64,000 nt of DNA from Nocardia bovistercoris (lineage in GTDB: Bacteria; Actinomycetota; Actinomycetes; Mycobacteriales; Mycobacteriaceae), in the NCBI RefSeq assembly GCF_015674855.1, contig NZ_JADMLG010000003.1, forward strand, positions 375,917 through 439,916, given 5' to 3'. Shown piece by piece: positions 15,168-25,700 of the stretch. The notes under the pieces were generated by a model. It searched no databases, was not told where the DNA came from, and saw nothing but the letters and a program-made list of their open reading frames with translations. The first letter of the stretch is position 1; each line of letters starts with the position of its first letter. Made by a program: the position numbers and the translations under genes.

Positions 15168-17089
15168 GGTCTGCCCACTTTCGCCGCTTCGGGACCGTCG
15201 ATGACGCCCGCCATCGCCAGGATGGCGACCAGCGGTTCCAATACCCGCATCGGCTGGAATCCGCGCGGGAAGACCTGGATCCGGCGGGCGGCATCGACAT
15301 TCGCGTCCCCGCCGCTGGCGGAGACCGCGTGCAGCGTGAACCTGGTGAACTCCTGGACGGGCGTGAGCGCGGCGGTCGCGCCGCGCGCGTGCAGGTAGGC
15401 GTAGATGTCGCGGCTCTCGGCCAGCATCGCCTCGGCGTCGGTACGCCCGCTCGGCGGCCGGTTCAGCCAGCGGTCCACCGGCGGGACGTAGCGCAGCCGG
15501 TCGGCCTTGGTCAGCGCCAGCGCCGCGGGCAGGTCCTTGGACCGCGACACCGCCCTGATCTTGGCGAGCGCGACCTGGAAGGCCCGGTTCTCGCTCTCGG
15601 TCGCGAATCCGCCGGTCGCGGGCGGATCTTCGACGGCGTGGGTGAAAAGCAGGGCGGGGCCGCCGATCAGGAAGCGGCTCGGGCCGCTGCCTCGGTCGTC
15701 GGCGTTGCGCAGGTCCTCCCCCGCGATGTCGAACAGGGTGACGACCCTGGCCGCGCCGTCGTGAATCCGGCGCAGCACCAGCATCTCCACATAGCCGCGC
15801 GCGCCGGGGTCGGTACTGTCCAGCGCCGCGCCGGATTCCAGCCGCTCGATCTGCTGTCCGCGAAATCTGGTGTGGCGACGCAGGTCGAGGCTCTGCACGC
15901 TCAGCCCGTAGGGCGCGAGGCCGCCCGCGTGCACGGCCTGCACCATGGCCGCGAGCAGATGGGTCTTGCCGGATTCCGGTGCGCCGATCATGGCGATCGG
16001 CAGCGGGTCGGCGTAGGAGCCGTAGGTGGCGGGCAGGAAGTGCGCGCCGACATCGTCGGAGGGGTTGGGGCACGGGCGGAATCCGCGCCTGCGCAGATCG
16101 GCCTGCTTGGCGGGCGCCAGCGCGGTCACGTCGATCTGCGCCGGGTCGCGCTGGTCGTCGCGGAACAGCCAGACCTGGCCGTCGTCCTCCCAGAGCACGG
16201 TGTCCCAGCAGTACGGACAGGTGACCGTCGGCGTCGCGGGCGTGCCCGAACCGTCGGCCCGGCCGGATCGCAGAATGGACCGGATCCGGGCGCGGCGATC
16301 GGCTTTCGCGTCGACCTTCGCGCCGCGGTGCTTGTCCACGCGAATCCTGTCGAACAGTTCCCGACCGGGCAGCAGGTCGAGTTCGGGGTCGCGATGGGCG
16401 ATATCGCCGTGCACACCGAGGTCGGCGAGCATGTCGGTGGCGGTACGGCGGTGCTCGCCTCCGGTTTCACTGTGCCACAGCAGTTTCCGTACTTCAGGTG
16501 TGGCCGAGTCGACGCCCGCCGACGCCGCGATGACCAGCCCGGCGGCACGGATGTCGCCACCGGTGTCGCCGACGCGGGACAGGTGCGAATACTCGAAATC
16601 GCACAGCGTCGCGCAATCGCCGTCCCACCACAGGCTGGACAGCCCCACATTGTTGTGCACCACCCCCGCGGCGGCCGTGCACTGCACGGCGCGCAGCATG
16701 CCGGTCCACATCCGTTGCCGCGCTCCGCTGTCCAGTTCGCGCACCATCGCGGCGGCGGCCTCGCCGGGCGGCGCGGTGAGGATCACGAACGGTTCCGGCA
16801 CGCTGACGTCGTATCCGACCAGGCGCGGCAGCCACCGCGGGTACCGCTGCGCCCCGAACACGAGGGCGAACCGGGTGAGCGCGCGGATCTCGTTGTCCAA
16901 CAGAGCGAGCAGTTCGGGGCTGCGGTGCAGGCTCGGGACGTACTTGCCCAGGTACACGCGGCGGTGCTCGTCGAAGAGCAGCCGCGCGGCCAGCGCCCCC
17001 GACGAGACCTCGTCCCCCGTCACGAACGAGTACTCGCGCAGGTTGCCGGTCGCGTCGCGGCACCGCGTGACGGCCTGCTGTCCGGTCAT
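15164..17089 (-). CDS. Pseudokinase-zinc ribbon-GTPase fusion (double-GTPase 2 type)
   Basis: A 641-residue fusion. Residues 1-240 are protein-kinase-like, but the HRD motif reads HNN (about 145) and DFG reads DFE (about 164), so catalysis is unlikely. A CPYC knuckle (about 291) with a later CPNP suggests a zinc ribbon or its remnant. The GTPase domain follows: P-loop GAPESGKTHLL (about 365), G3-like DIAGED (about 453) and TKAD (about 527). The ATG overlaps the upstream stop and has AAAGGAG. The pseudokinase probably senses a ligand or partner and gates the GTPase. This architecture fits NTPase-centred conflict systems. The exact family needs a profile search. Confidence 0.75.
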   Translation of the reverse strand: MTGQQAVTRCRDATGNLREYSFVTGDEVSSGALAARLLFDEHRRVYLGKYVPSLHRSPELLALLDNEIRALTRFALVFGAQRYPRWLPRLVGYDVSVPEPFVILTAPPGEAAAAMVRELDSGARQRMWTGMLRAVQCTAAAGVVHNNVGLSSLWWDGDCATLCDFEYSHLSRVGDTGGDIRAAGLVIAASAGVDSATPEVRKLLWHSETGGEHRRTATDMLADLGVHGDIAHRDPELDLLPGRELFDRIRVDKHRGAKVDAKADRRARIRSILRSGRADGSGTPATPTVTCPYCWDTVLWEDDGQVWLFRDDQRDPAQIDVTALAPAKQADLRRRGFRPCPNPSDDVGAHFLPATYGSYADPLPIAMIGAPESGKTHLLAAMVQAVHAGGLAPYGLSVQSLDLRRHTRFRGQQIERLESGAALDSTDPGARGYVEMLVLRRIHDGAARVVTLFDIAGEDLRNADDRGSGPSRFLIGGPALLFTHAVEDPPATGGFATESENRAFQVALAKIRAVSRSKDLPAALALTKADRLRYVPPVDRWLNRPPSGRTDAEAMLAESRDIYAYLHARGATAALTPVQEFTRFTLHAVSASGGDANVDAARRIQVFPRGFQPMRVLEPLVAILAMAGVIDGPEAAKVGRP

Positions 17090-18060
17090 GGGATTCTCCT
17101 TTCGATCTCGCGGCCGCCCGCGAGATCCGCGGCCGCGATCGGCTTTCCGTCGCGATAGACGCCGCAGTCGTCGAGCAGTCCGACGAGTTGTCCGACGGCG
17201 CCGCGGATCTCGACGAGTTCGCGCTGCATGGCTATGGTCACGGCGGCGGACCCGGGCCGCGCGGTCCCCGGTTGCAATGCCCGGCCGAGCCGGGCCGCGA
17301 GTTCGGTTCGCCGCCTGCCCAACCGGACCAGCGCGGCGAACGCGAACGGAGCGAGGTGGGTTCCGGCCACGAGCGCGCCGCCGGGAGCGGGCACGGCCGA
17401 GACCCGACACACCAGCGTGGTCACGTCAGCGCCGAAGGCGATGGGCGCGAGCCGTGGCATCGATGCCATCGGCGTGTGCGCGCTGCCCGCCACCGAATCG
17501 GCCTTGGTCACGATCAGCGCGAGCAGCGGCGGACGCAGGCCCTGCGCGCGGCGCATCGCCGTGGCGCGCAGCACCAGTCCGGTGATGACACTCAGGCGCA
17601 GATCGCCCACGATCCGCGCGGCGCCCGCCGCCGGGGACCACGCGGCGAGTACCGCACCGTCCACCGTCACCAGCACGATCTCGGCCTGCGCTAGGCAGGC
17701 GGTGAGGATCTCGGCCTGCATCGACTCCCCCGGCTCGTCCAGCAGGGCGCCACGGTGGTCGTCGACGCGGGCGGGAATGTCGGTCCCGTCGGGGAGGCCG
17801 AGCAGTATCGAGTGATCCGACGGGGCGGTATCGGGCGGCGGATAGGTGGCGGCACGACCGAGTTCCGCCCAGGCCGATCGGAGCCGGGCGTGGTCGGCGG
17901 GCCGCTCGGCGCGCAGCGTCGGCCCGCCGCCGCGCGCCCCGAACGCCGCCTGCGCCGCCACGAGGAAGGTGGTCTTCCCCGACCCGCGCGGCCCGAGCAT
18001 CGCGGCCGCTACCGGCGGATCCCAGATATGCGGCGCCGCAGCCATTTCGATCGTCATCAT
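17086..18060 (-). CDS. P-loop GTPase of the conflict operon (short)
   Basis: A 324-residue soluble protein. The P-loop LGPRGSGKTTFLVA is at about residue 20, DDHRGALLDEPG takes the place of the G3 switch, and the specificity motif TKAD is at about 183. There is no signal or membrane segment, and the C-terminus is helical and Arg-rich. ATG 18060 overlaps the upstream stop (ATGATGA). Nucleotide specificity for GTP is inferred from TKAD. It probably pairs with the neighbouring GTPases, as tandem GTPases do in double-GTPase systems. Confidence 0.75.
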   Translation of the reverse strand: MMTIEMAAAPHIWDPPVAAAMLGPRGSGKTTFLVAAQAAFGARGGGPTLRAERPADHARLRSAWAELGRAATYPPPDTAPSDHSILLGLPDGTDIPARVDDHRGALLDEPGESMQAEILTACLAQAEIVLVTVDGAVLAAWSPAAGAARIVGDLRLSVITGLVLRATAMRRAQGLRPPLLALIVTKADSVAGSAHTPMASMPRLAPIAFGADVTTLVCRVSAVPAPGGALVAGTHLAPFAFAALVRLGRRRTELAARLGRALQPGTARPGSAAVTIAMQRELVEIRGAVGQLVGLLDDCGVYRDGKPIAAADLAGGREIERRIP

Positions 18061-19112
18061 CCGGTACCGCCGGACGTGGGATCCGGGTCGGCGCCGTCCA
18101 CCCGCGCCCGCAGCGCGGCGAGGTCGCGCTCGCCGCGTTCGAGCCGGTCGCGCAGCATCGCTATCTCCCGTCGGCAGTCCGCGTACTGCTCGCGCAGTTC
18201 CGTCAGTTCCTGTTCCAGCTGTTCCAGGTCGCGGGCCGATGCCGTGCCGGGGATCAGACCGAGCCACCGGTTGCGCTGCCTCGCGGTCGACGCCGGTGCG
18301 GGCGGGGTCGGCACAGGTGTGGACGAAGCGGGTGCGGGCGGGGACGGCGCGGGCGGGCGGAACGGGACCACGGCGGCGGTGTCGGCCGAAGGCCGGTCGT
18401 CCGCATCGAGATCCAGACCGTCGACTTGCGCTTGCACGATCACCGTCGCGCTCAGATCCGCGACGGTGGCGTGCGTGCAGTGCGGAGCCTTCAGCGACTG
18501 CCGTGCCGACCAGCCGACGACGAGCAGGAACGGTTCGCGCGAGCGGGTTCCCGCCTGCCACAGCGTGTATCGCTCGGAGTCCGGGCGAAGTTCGGCGCGA
18601 CCGGGCCGGTAGCGCAGCACCGCGCCGTCGAGCGCGGGCGCGTTCGACGACCAGCCGACCGGCTCCGCGACCGACTCGTGCGGCAAGCTCACATCGGAAG
18701 GCAATGCTTCCCAATCCATCCCGCACCACCGGGCGTAGGTGCCGCGTGCCCACTCGACGCGATGGCGCTCCCACTGGTCGAGGGTCGGCAGCGCCGCGGG
18801 CTGATCGAGGGTGTGCAGCCAGCCGACGAATGTGAACAGGGGCCTGCCGTTCTCGTCGGTGTGCATCTCGGAATCGAGATCGGCTGCCGCGCAGGCGACT
18901 CCGGTAAGCCACCAGCCGCGCGAGCGGCACAGCGTGAACCGGGGCCGTTCGAGATCGCGCCCGCCCGCGAAGACCGCGTAGACCGCCTCGCCGATCCAGC
19001 CCTCGCTGTCGAGCGCGGCGGGCAGCACCCGCCACCAGGTGTCGGCGCGCCGGGTTCTGCCCCACACCACGGGCAGCCACCCGGCCTGCTCACCAGGCGC
19101 CACGTGGCTCAC
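18057..19112 (-). CDS. Trp-rich adaptor with C-terminal coiled coil
   Basis: A 351-residue protein of unknown family between two GTPase genes. Residues 1-235 are rich in Trp (TWWRVLP, GWIGEAVYAVF, WWLTGVAC, GWLHTLD) and look like one or two repeats of a small alpha/beta domain. A Pro/Ala linker follows (about 240-280), and the last 60 residues form a coiled coil (LEQLEQELTELREQY...). It overlaps the upstream gene by 23 bases if GTG 19112 is used; GTG 19103 is an alternative. The position and coiled coil suggest an adaptor holding GTPases or effectors together, which is inference. Confidence 0.65.
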   Translation of the reverse strand: MSHVAPGEQAGWLPVVWGRTRRADTWWRVLPAALDSEGWIGEAVYAVFAGGRDLERPRFTLCRSRGWWLTGVACAAADLDSEMHTDENGRPLFTFVGWLHTLDQPAALPTLDQWERHRVEWARGTYARWCGMDWEALPSDVSLPHESVAEPVGWSSNAPALDGAVLRYRPGRAELRPDSERYTLWQAGTRSREPFLLVVGWSARQSLKAPHCTHATVADLSATVIVQAQVDGLDLDADDRPSADTAAVVPFRPPAPSPPAPASSTPVPTPPAPASTARQRNRWLGLIPGTASARDLEQLEQELTELREQYADCRREIAMLRDRLERGERDLAALRARVDGADPDPTSGGTG

Positions 19113-20136
19113 CGCTGTCGTAGATCCGCAGGCCTGCGAGTTCGGCCTCCAAGGTGGCCGCCTGCGTACGCATGGCTTCCAGATTCGCCTTGTGAAGTTC
19201 GGCTTTCGCGACGATCTGGCGCTGTTCGGCGGAGAGTTCGCCCTTGCGCCCCGGACGGAAGAGCCCGCGCAGGCGCGTCTCCAACAGCCGGATCTCGTCC
19301 GCGTTGCGCTGCCGCTGCGCGGTCGCCGCCTCGAGGAACTGGTGTTCGGCGGCGATCGCGCTGCGCAGGTACTCGGTGAAGGTGAAGATGAACGGCGCTT
19401 TGAAGCTGCGGTCCATGCCGTCCTGACCACCCACCGCGTCCAGGGTGGTCGGATTCACCAGCGCTCTCGTATCCGGCGCGAACGCGACCCGAAGCAGCGT
19501 GCGCAGTTGCGCCTCCACCGCCTGCAAGGCGCCCGCGCGCGAGAGTCGCGTGGCCGCGACGAGCAGATCCTCCTTGGTGATCAGCACGACCAGCGACGGG
19601 AGCGGCCTGCCGAGCTGTCGCCGGGCGTGCACGGCCCGCATGATGTAGCCGTTGATGGTGCCGGTGCCGAGATCTTCCTGCAGCGCGGCGGGCCGGTCGG
19701 CGTCACCGTCCATCTTGGCCGACATCCAGGCGCCGAGTTTGGCCCCGTCGAGCACGATGTAGATGCTGTCGGACTGGGCGAGCCGCTCCTCGAGTGCGGC
19801 GGTGTCGGCGGCCTGGTTCCGGTCACTGAGCGCGCCGCCGCGGTAGTCGAGCCAGTCGACCTCCATGATCGTCCCGCTGAACCCCAGGTCGAGGACGAAT
19901 TCGTAGAATTTGAGTCCCTTCATGTCGTTGGGCAGCGGGTAGCTGCCCGAGTCGAGCAGCTTGCGCCAGGCGCCGAGCAGATCGATGTGGTCGGCGCGCA
20001 CGGGGGTGTGCACGAAGTAGCCGTCGACCCCGTTGGCCATCGCCCCGTACATGCCCATCAGGAAGCTCGTCTTGCCCGACCCGCCGGTGCCGAGCATGGT
20101 GACGGTGAGCTTGGGGATATCACGTCCGCCGTTCAC
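19090..20136 (-). CDS. P-loop GTPase of the conflict operon with C-terminal coiled coil
   Basis: A 348-residue protein. The P-loop LGTGGSGKTSFLMGMY is near residue 18, the G3 motif WLDYRGG at about 95 and the G4 motif TKED at about 184. A long charged helix (about 265-335, EQRQIVAKAELHKANLEAM) forms a predicted coiled coil and could pair with that of the next gene. GTG 20136 overlaps the stop of the dynamin-like gene (GTGA). It resembles the TRAFAC-type double-GTPase proteins of bacterial conflict operons. The target is unknown. Confidence 0.75.
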   Translation of the reverse strand: MNGGRDIPKLTVTMLGTGGSGKTSFLMGMYGAMANGVDGYFVHTPVRADHIDLLGAWRKLLDSGSYPLPNDMKGLKFYEFVLDLGFSGTIMEVDWLDYRGGALSDRNQAADTAALEERLAQSDSIYIVLDGAKLGAWMSAKMDGDADRPAALQEDLGTGTINGYIMRAVHARRQLGRPLPSLVVLITKEDLLVAATRLSRAGALQAVEAQLRTLLRVAFAPDTRALVNPTTLDAVGGQDGMDRSFKAPFIFTFTEYLRSAIAAEHQFLEAATAQRQRNADEIRLLETRLRGLFRPGRKGELSAEQRQIVAKAELHKANLEAMRTQAATLEAELAGLRIYDSGEPRGAW

Positions 20137-22496
20137 AGCGCCGCCTCCGTGGTGAGCCGGATCGCGTCGCGCCGCAGCGCTTCGGCGTCGTCGCGGATGC
20201 GCGCCAGCGTCTCCTCCAGCCGCACGGCGCCGCCGCCGAACAGTTCGGGCCAGATGGCCACCCGGTGCGGCGTGCACAGTTCCCGGTATTCGGCCTCGAT
20301 CCGGTTGGTTCGGATCACCTTGTCCACGAACAGATCCGCAGCGTGATACAGCACCGAACGGAGACCGCGCGCCTCCTCGGTCAGCCGCTTCTCCAGTGTG
20401 GTGAGCGCATATTCGATGCTCGCGCGCAGTTGCTCGCGCAGTTGCGTGGCGTCGCCGGGGATCGTGCGCGCCCGCGGCGCCGACCGGCCCGCGACCGGTG
20501 CGGCGGGCGCGGCGTCGGGTGTGAACATTCTGCGGGCCAACTCCTCTCGGCTTTCCGCCTCGCTTCGGGCGTCGTCCTCCTCGGGCGACTCCGCGTCGAA
20601 TCCGATGCCGCGGATGATCGGCCTGCCGACCCGCAGCACGACATTGCCGTAGCCGGTGTCGAGGGTGCGCAGTTCCGCGAGCGCGGCCGCCAGCTTCGGC
20701 GCACCGTTGTCGGCGGCCACCCGTTCGAGATTCGCCAGGGTGTCCGGCGTGTCGGGATCGCCGACGAGGTGTTCGGACAGGTGCGTCCGCAACCGGGCGG
20801 CGATGTCGCGGTACAGCGGCGCCGTCGAGAGCCGCAGTGAGGCGCCGACGGGATGGAACGCTTCGCTGATCCGGTGCCGGGCGGTGCGGTAGTCGCGCTC
20901 GGGATTGCTCAGCGGGTCGACCTCCTTGCCCCTGGCGGCCTCGTTGGCCAGCCAACCCGGCAGCCACTCCTTGACCTGGCGCACCCCGTCCGCGATGGCG
21001 GCGCGCATCACCGGATCGGGTTCGCCGCGTTGCACTTCGGCCTCGTAGCGCTGCACCAGGGCGAGCAGGTCGTTGCCGAGGTCGATGCGCAATTCGTCGA
21101 CCGCCTCGACGATCTGGAAGCGTTCGGTGTCGAGCAGGCGGCCCGCGTCCCGCGCCCGCTCGGTCAGCGCCGCGGCGTAACGCTCGATCCGGCCCGCGAC
21201 CTCGCGCGCGAAGGCGAGCACCGCGCCCATGGCCGCGTGATCCATGGCCGCCAGGTCGGCGGCGAGGTGGTCGAGCAGCGGGAGCACCAGCTCGGCACGC
21301 ACCTGGGCGGGATCCTGCGCGTTCACCCGGAAGATTCGAATATTACGATGCTCCAGCGCCTTACGCAGACCGGCATACGCCTCGTCCTGCTGCCGGTCCC
21401 GATCGGCGGCATCCCGGTCCTGCGGGTGGTGCTTGCGATTGAGCACCACGGCGAAGAAGTCGGCGAGAGCGACGCCGCTGCGGGCCCCCTCGGCGAGATT
21501 CACCACCTTGTGGTCGTCGGTGGTCATGAAACTGCTGTTGTCGTCCGGGAATTTGACCATCAGCATCAGATCGACGTCGTTGTGCAGTCTGGCGACGAAA
21601 TGCCGGGCCACGTCGAGGCCGGCCTCGCCCGCGCCGGGCAGGTCGACCAAACCGATTCTGGCGTCGTTGATCTCGGGGAACTTGGTGGTGATCACCACCT
21701 CGCGCACCGCGTGGTAGGGGCGGTTGCGGTGTGCGTCCGCGGTTGTCGGATAGGCGACGTAGGGCAGCAGTTCCCGGATCAGGACGGTCATCTCACCCCG
21801 GTGGGTGAGCAGGTCGCGATAGCTCGGCAGCGATTCCTGCGCCTCGTGCACCTTCCAGAGATAGCTCTGGGTATCGATCTCGGCGTCGGTGAGGCTCTCC
21901 GGCGCCGGATACCGGCGGGCGGCGAACTCCTCGACGGTGCGCGGCGCGTTCCCGAGCTTCGCGGAATCGTGCAGCGGCTGGAGGTAGCCGTCGCGGAAGG
22001 ACTCCCAGGTGTGCAGGCGCAGCACCGCTTCCGGCGCGCCCGACCCGTGCACGATGCGGCTCAGCGCGGCCGTGGTCGGGAGATCCTTCGAGGAAGGGAT
22101 GACCGAGGTGTCGAGTCCGGTGACGGCGCGCAGCAGGGTGCTCTTGCCCGCCTTGGTCATGCCGACCACGCCGAGGTTCACCGTCTCGCGCTCCACCCGG
22201 CGGCGGATCACCTCGGCCCGGCGCCGCAGTTCCGCGAGATCGGCGGATACCGCGCGCACGTACCCCCTGCCGAATTCCCCGTCGAAGAACAACTGCCGTA
22301 TCCCCTCGCGCGAGGCCGCGGCGATATCGCCGTCGACGGTCGCGCCGACGATCCGGTCGACCGCGTCCGCCAGGTCGGCGAAGCGACGTTCGAGATCATC
22401 GATCGAATCGCACAGCGCCACCACCTGCGAACGCCGCGAACGACGGCCGAGCAGCGCGGCGTCGATCCGCTTGCCGATCTCGCCGCGATCAGACAT
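20133..22496 (-). CDS. Dynamin-like large GTPase, first gene of the operon
   Basis: A 787-residue protein. The GTPase domain (about 95-400) has P-loop GMTKAGKSTLLRA (about 111), G3 DLPGAGEAG (about 282) and an altered G4 VLNRKHH. A long helical stalk-like region follows, without an obvious membrane helix. Bacterial dynamin-like proteins remodel or guard membranes, and some protect against phage lysis. ATG 22496 has CGGGAG upstream and opens a six-gene operon in which every junction overlaps. The altered G4 could change nucleotide affinity. Assignment to the dynamin superfamily is fairly secure, but the role is inferred. Confidence 0.8.
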   Translation of the reverse strand: MSDRGEIGKRIDAALLGRRSRRSQVVALCDSIDDLERRFADLADAVDRIVGATVDGDIAAASREGIRQLFFDGEFGRGYVRAVSADLAELRRRAEVIRRRVERETVNLGVVGMTKAGKSTLLRAVTGLDTSVIPSSKDLPTTAALSRIVHGSGAPEAVLRLHTWESFRDGYLQPLHDSAKLGNAPRTVEEFAARRYPAPESLTDAEIDTQSYLWKVHEAQESLPSYRDLLTHRGEMTVLIRELLPYVAYPTTADAHRNRPYHAVREVVITTKFPEINDARIGLVDLPGAGEAGLDVARHFVARLHNDVDLMLMVKFPDDNSSFMTTDDHKVVNLAEGARSGVALADFFAVVLNRKHHPQDRDAADRDRQQDEAYAGLRKALEHRNIRIFRVNAQDPAQVRAELVLPLLDHLAADLAAMDHAAMGAVLAFAREVAGRIERYAAALTERARDAGRLLDTERFQIVEAVDELRIDLGNDLLALVQRYEAEVQRGEPDPVMRAAIADGVRQVKEWLPGWLANEAARGKEVDPLSNPERDYRTARHRISEAFHPVGASLRLSTAPLYRDIAARLRTHLSEHLVGDPDTPDTLANLERVAADNGAPKLAAALAELRTLDTGYGNVVLRVGRPIIRGIGFDAESPEEDDARSEAESREELARRMFTPDAAPAAPVAGRSAPRARTIPGDATQLREQLRASIEYALTTLEKRLTEEARGLRSVLYHAADLFVDKVIRTNRIEAEYRELCTPHRVAIWPELFGGGAVRLEETLARIRDDAEALRRDAIRLTTEAAL

Positions 22497-22771
22497 GTCG
22501 GGCTCCCGAATACTCGGGCCGGTACCGTGATTCGGCGAGCACAACGCGCCGAGGCGACGGCGGCCGACCGCCGGTGGCGAGTGCACCGCGTACCAAGAAT
22601 TCCATTTGTTCTTCTTCCAGCTTCGCGTCGGTTCTATCGATCCGCTTCAGAAGTTACGATCGGTAGCTAGCCTCGGCCTTGGCGTGAGCTAGTCGCTTGC
22701 GGCACCGCTCGGCGCGGCGGGGTCGCAGACCGGATCGACATCGAATTGCACGGGGGAGCACGACTATTGCG
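22497..22771. promoter_or_regulatory. Divergent promoter region between GTPase operon and STAND regulator
   Basis: 275 bases without a gene. The part from 22600 to 22670 is the least GC-rich and includes TACGAT (22655-22660), a possible -10 box for the regulator, and GGTAGCTAGCC just after it, a short palindrome. No direct heptamer repeats of SARP type are obvious. This is where coordinated control of the two arms of the island would act. Confidence 0.4.
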
Positions 22772-25700
22772 ATGACCGCGACACAGATACTCGTCCTCGG
22801 TCCTGTCCGGTTGCTGATCCACGGCAAGCCGGTCGACCTGCGTCCGCAGCAGGCGCAGACCCTCGCGGTGCTGACCGCTGTCGCGCCGGGACATCCCGTC
22901 GACACCGAGACTCTCGTCGAGGCGTTGTGGCCGCACCGGAATCGGGCGCCGGAATCCAAACCGAATCTGTACGCGGTCATCTCGAAGCTGCGCGAGCGGC
23001 TCGCACCGGGCGGGCTCACCATCGCGCAGCGGCACGGGTCCGGTTACGTACTCGCCCCGGCCGATTCGTCCCCGAGCCGCGGCGAGCAGCTCGAAATCGC
23101 CTCGGTCGTCGACCGTTTCCAGTTCCGCACGGCGGTCCGCTCGGCCGGGTGGCTGCTGCGCTCGCACCAGGTCTTCGCCGCGGCCGACCTGCTCGGCGCG
23201 ACCGCCCCGCTGTGGCGCGGCGACCCGTTCGGCGTCGGCCGGTGGACCCCGCCCGACATCTGCGCGGCCACCGCCGACGAAATGCGGCAGGATCTGCGTG
23301 ACCTGCTCGACCTGTGGGGCACCTGCGCGCTGCTGACCGGCGCCGCCGACCCGTTGCAGTGGCTCGACACCGAGTCCGCGCCGCGCGCCGAGGCCGAGCA
23401 CATCGACAGCATCTGGCTGTCGCGGGTGCTCGGCGCGCTGAGCACCGGGCACCGCGCCGAAGCCACCGCGATGGTGGAGCGGCGCAGGGCATCTCGAGGC
23501 TACGACCCGTTCACCGTCGGCGCCGACATGCTGATCCAGGCACACGAGGCGGGCGGCGCCTACCAGCTGCGCGCGGCCCGCGCACCCGCCGAGTCGGCGG
23601 CCCCCGGCATCGAAGGGATCGCGGCACTGCCGTCGTCGAGCGCGAGTTTCACCGTCCTTCGCCCCGACGAGTACGACGTCGCCGCGGTGCGCGACGCCGC
23701 GACGAAGGCGGGCATCCGCTGCCTGGTCGTGCGCGCCGATGCCGAGAACGACTTCGAGACCTGGCGCGTGCTGTCGACCGACCTCGTCGTGGCCGCCCTG
23801 CGCGACCACATCACGTCGCTGCACTCGGACACCATCCGCGACGCCGCGAACGCGCTACTCGATTCGACCGAGGACCGTGCGGGGGATGTCGCCGAGCGGG
23901 TGCGTGCCCGTGCGCGCGACAGCGCCACGGTCGCGACGGCGGTCGCGGTGCGCGGACCGGTGTTGATCGTCATCGAGACGTCGACGCCGCCGGGTGCGGT
24001 GTTGCGCGGGTTGCTGGACCGGTTCGCCGAGCGGTTGCAGAACCGGCCGGTCGGCGTCGTGATCCTCGGTGCGTTCCCCGTCACGCGCGCCGTATCCGCC
24101 ACCTCGGCGCCCGCGACGCCGGGGGCGGGCGCGCCGAAGTCGACCCCGGCGGCGCGGCACTGGCTCGCGGCCGCCGCCATCACCGCGGTCGAGGGGCGCG
24201 TCGATCCGGCGGTGGTCGCCGCCGTGGCCGACCTCGCCGCCGCCGACGCCGACACCGCGCAGGCGGCCGCGATCCGCGCGAGCGTGATCGAGAACCGCAA
24301 CGGCGCACCACGATTCGTCTCCGGCGAGCACATCGACAAGGCGGTGGCCGAGCTGGCGACGACCCCGGACCTCGCCCGGCGGCTGCACCGGCGCGCCTTC
24401 CACCGGCTCTCGGACACTCCGGGCCACCCCGCCGCCACGCCGCGCCGCCTCGCCGAGCACGCGGCCGCCGCGCGAAACGAACTGCCCGACGAGACCATCG
24501 CCGAGGCGCTACTCGTGGCCGCCCGCGACGCCCGCGCCACCGGCGACGGCGAGACCGCACTGAACTGGGTCGACCAGGCTCTCGGCCTCACCCGCGACGA
24601 GGTCCGCCGATTCGAACTGACGCTGGTGCGCGGCGACGTCGCCCACGACCGCGCGGACATGACCGCGGCGGCGGCCGCCTACGAGCAGGCGGTGATCGAG
24701 GCGGGCACCTCGGTGACCAGGATCGCGACAGCCACGATCCGGTCGGCGCGGCGCTGGTCGAATCCGGGCCGCACCGACGATCAGTTGCTGCGCCGACTCG
24801 ACCTCGCCAAGCACGCGCTGCAACCGACCATCACCCGCGACCCCGCGCACCGTCTGCTCTGGATGCAGGTCAACGCGCATATTGCGCACAAATCATCGAT
24901 GGCGCTGTCGCCGGATGCCGCCGACCACAGCGGCGGTATTCGCCTGGCCCGTTCGCTCATCGAGATGCTGCGCCCCGACGACCCCGCCGAAGCGGTGTGC
25001 GACGTTCTCACCGAATGCCGGTGGGCACTCTACGATTTCGCGTCGCCCGACGAGATCCGCGCGCTGAGCCGCAGGCTGAGCGCGGCGGCCGAGCGCGGCG
25101 AGTCCCAGCATTTCCGCGGCGAGGCGCTGATCGCGACCGTCATCGATCAACTGCGCGTCGGCGAGCTCACGCACGCCGCGATCACCCACACCCGATTCCG
25201 CGAACACGTCGAGGCGCATCCGCACGGGATCATGCCGTGGCTGGTCATGACCCTGGACACCATGGCCGACTTGTGGTCGGGTCGGCTCGACAAGGCCGAG
25301 CGGCGACTGCTCGGCGACGCGGCGGACTTCCTGACCCGCGCCAACGGCCGCGCACCGCTGGATTCACTGCGCCAGACCCGGCTCGGGCAGCTGTTCTGGC
25401 TGCGCCGCGAACAGGGCGCGATGCACCGGCTCGCCGACGAGGGCGTCGGCGAGATGCTCGCCGATCGCGAATTCTTCCCGATCTGGGTGGCCGCGGGCGC
25501 GCTGGCGAGCGCGGAGACCGGCCGGACCGCGGCGGCCATGGACGCCCTGCGCGTCCTCACCACCCGCACCGACGGGCTCGCCGCACTGCCACCGCACGGC
25601 TGGTCGGTCACGGTGCTCATGTTGATCGCCGAGACCCTCGCCACCCTGCACCGCGGTGCGGTCGACACCGCCGACCTGCTCGAACTCGCCCGCCTGACCG

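Noticed and set aside
13840..15300. Plus-strand open frames over the GAP1-like gene
   Set aside because: The minus-strand frame has a coherent domain-linker-TM-domain design and coupled starts; the opposite frames do not.
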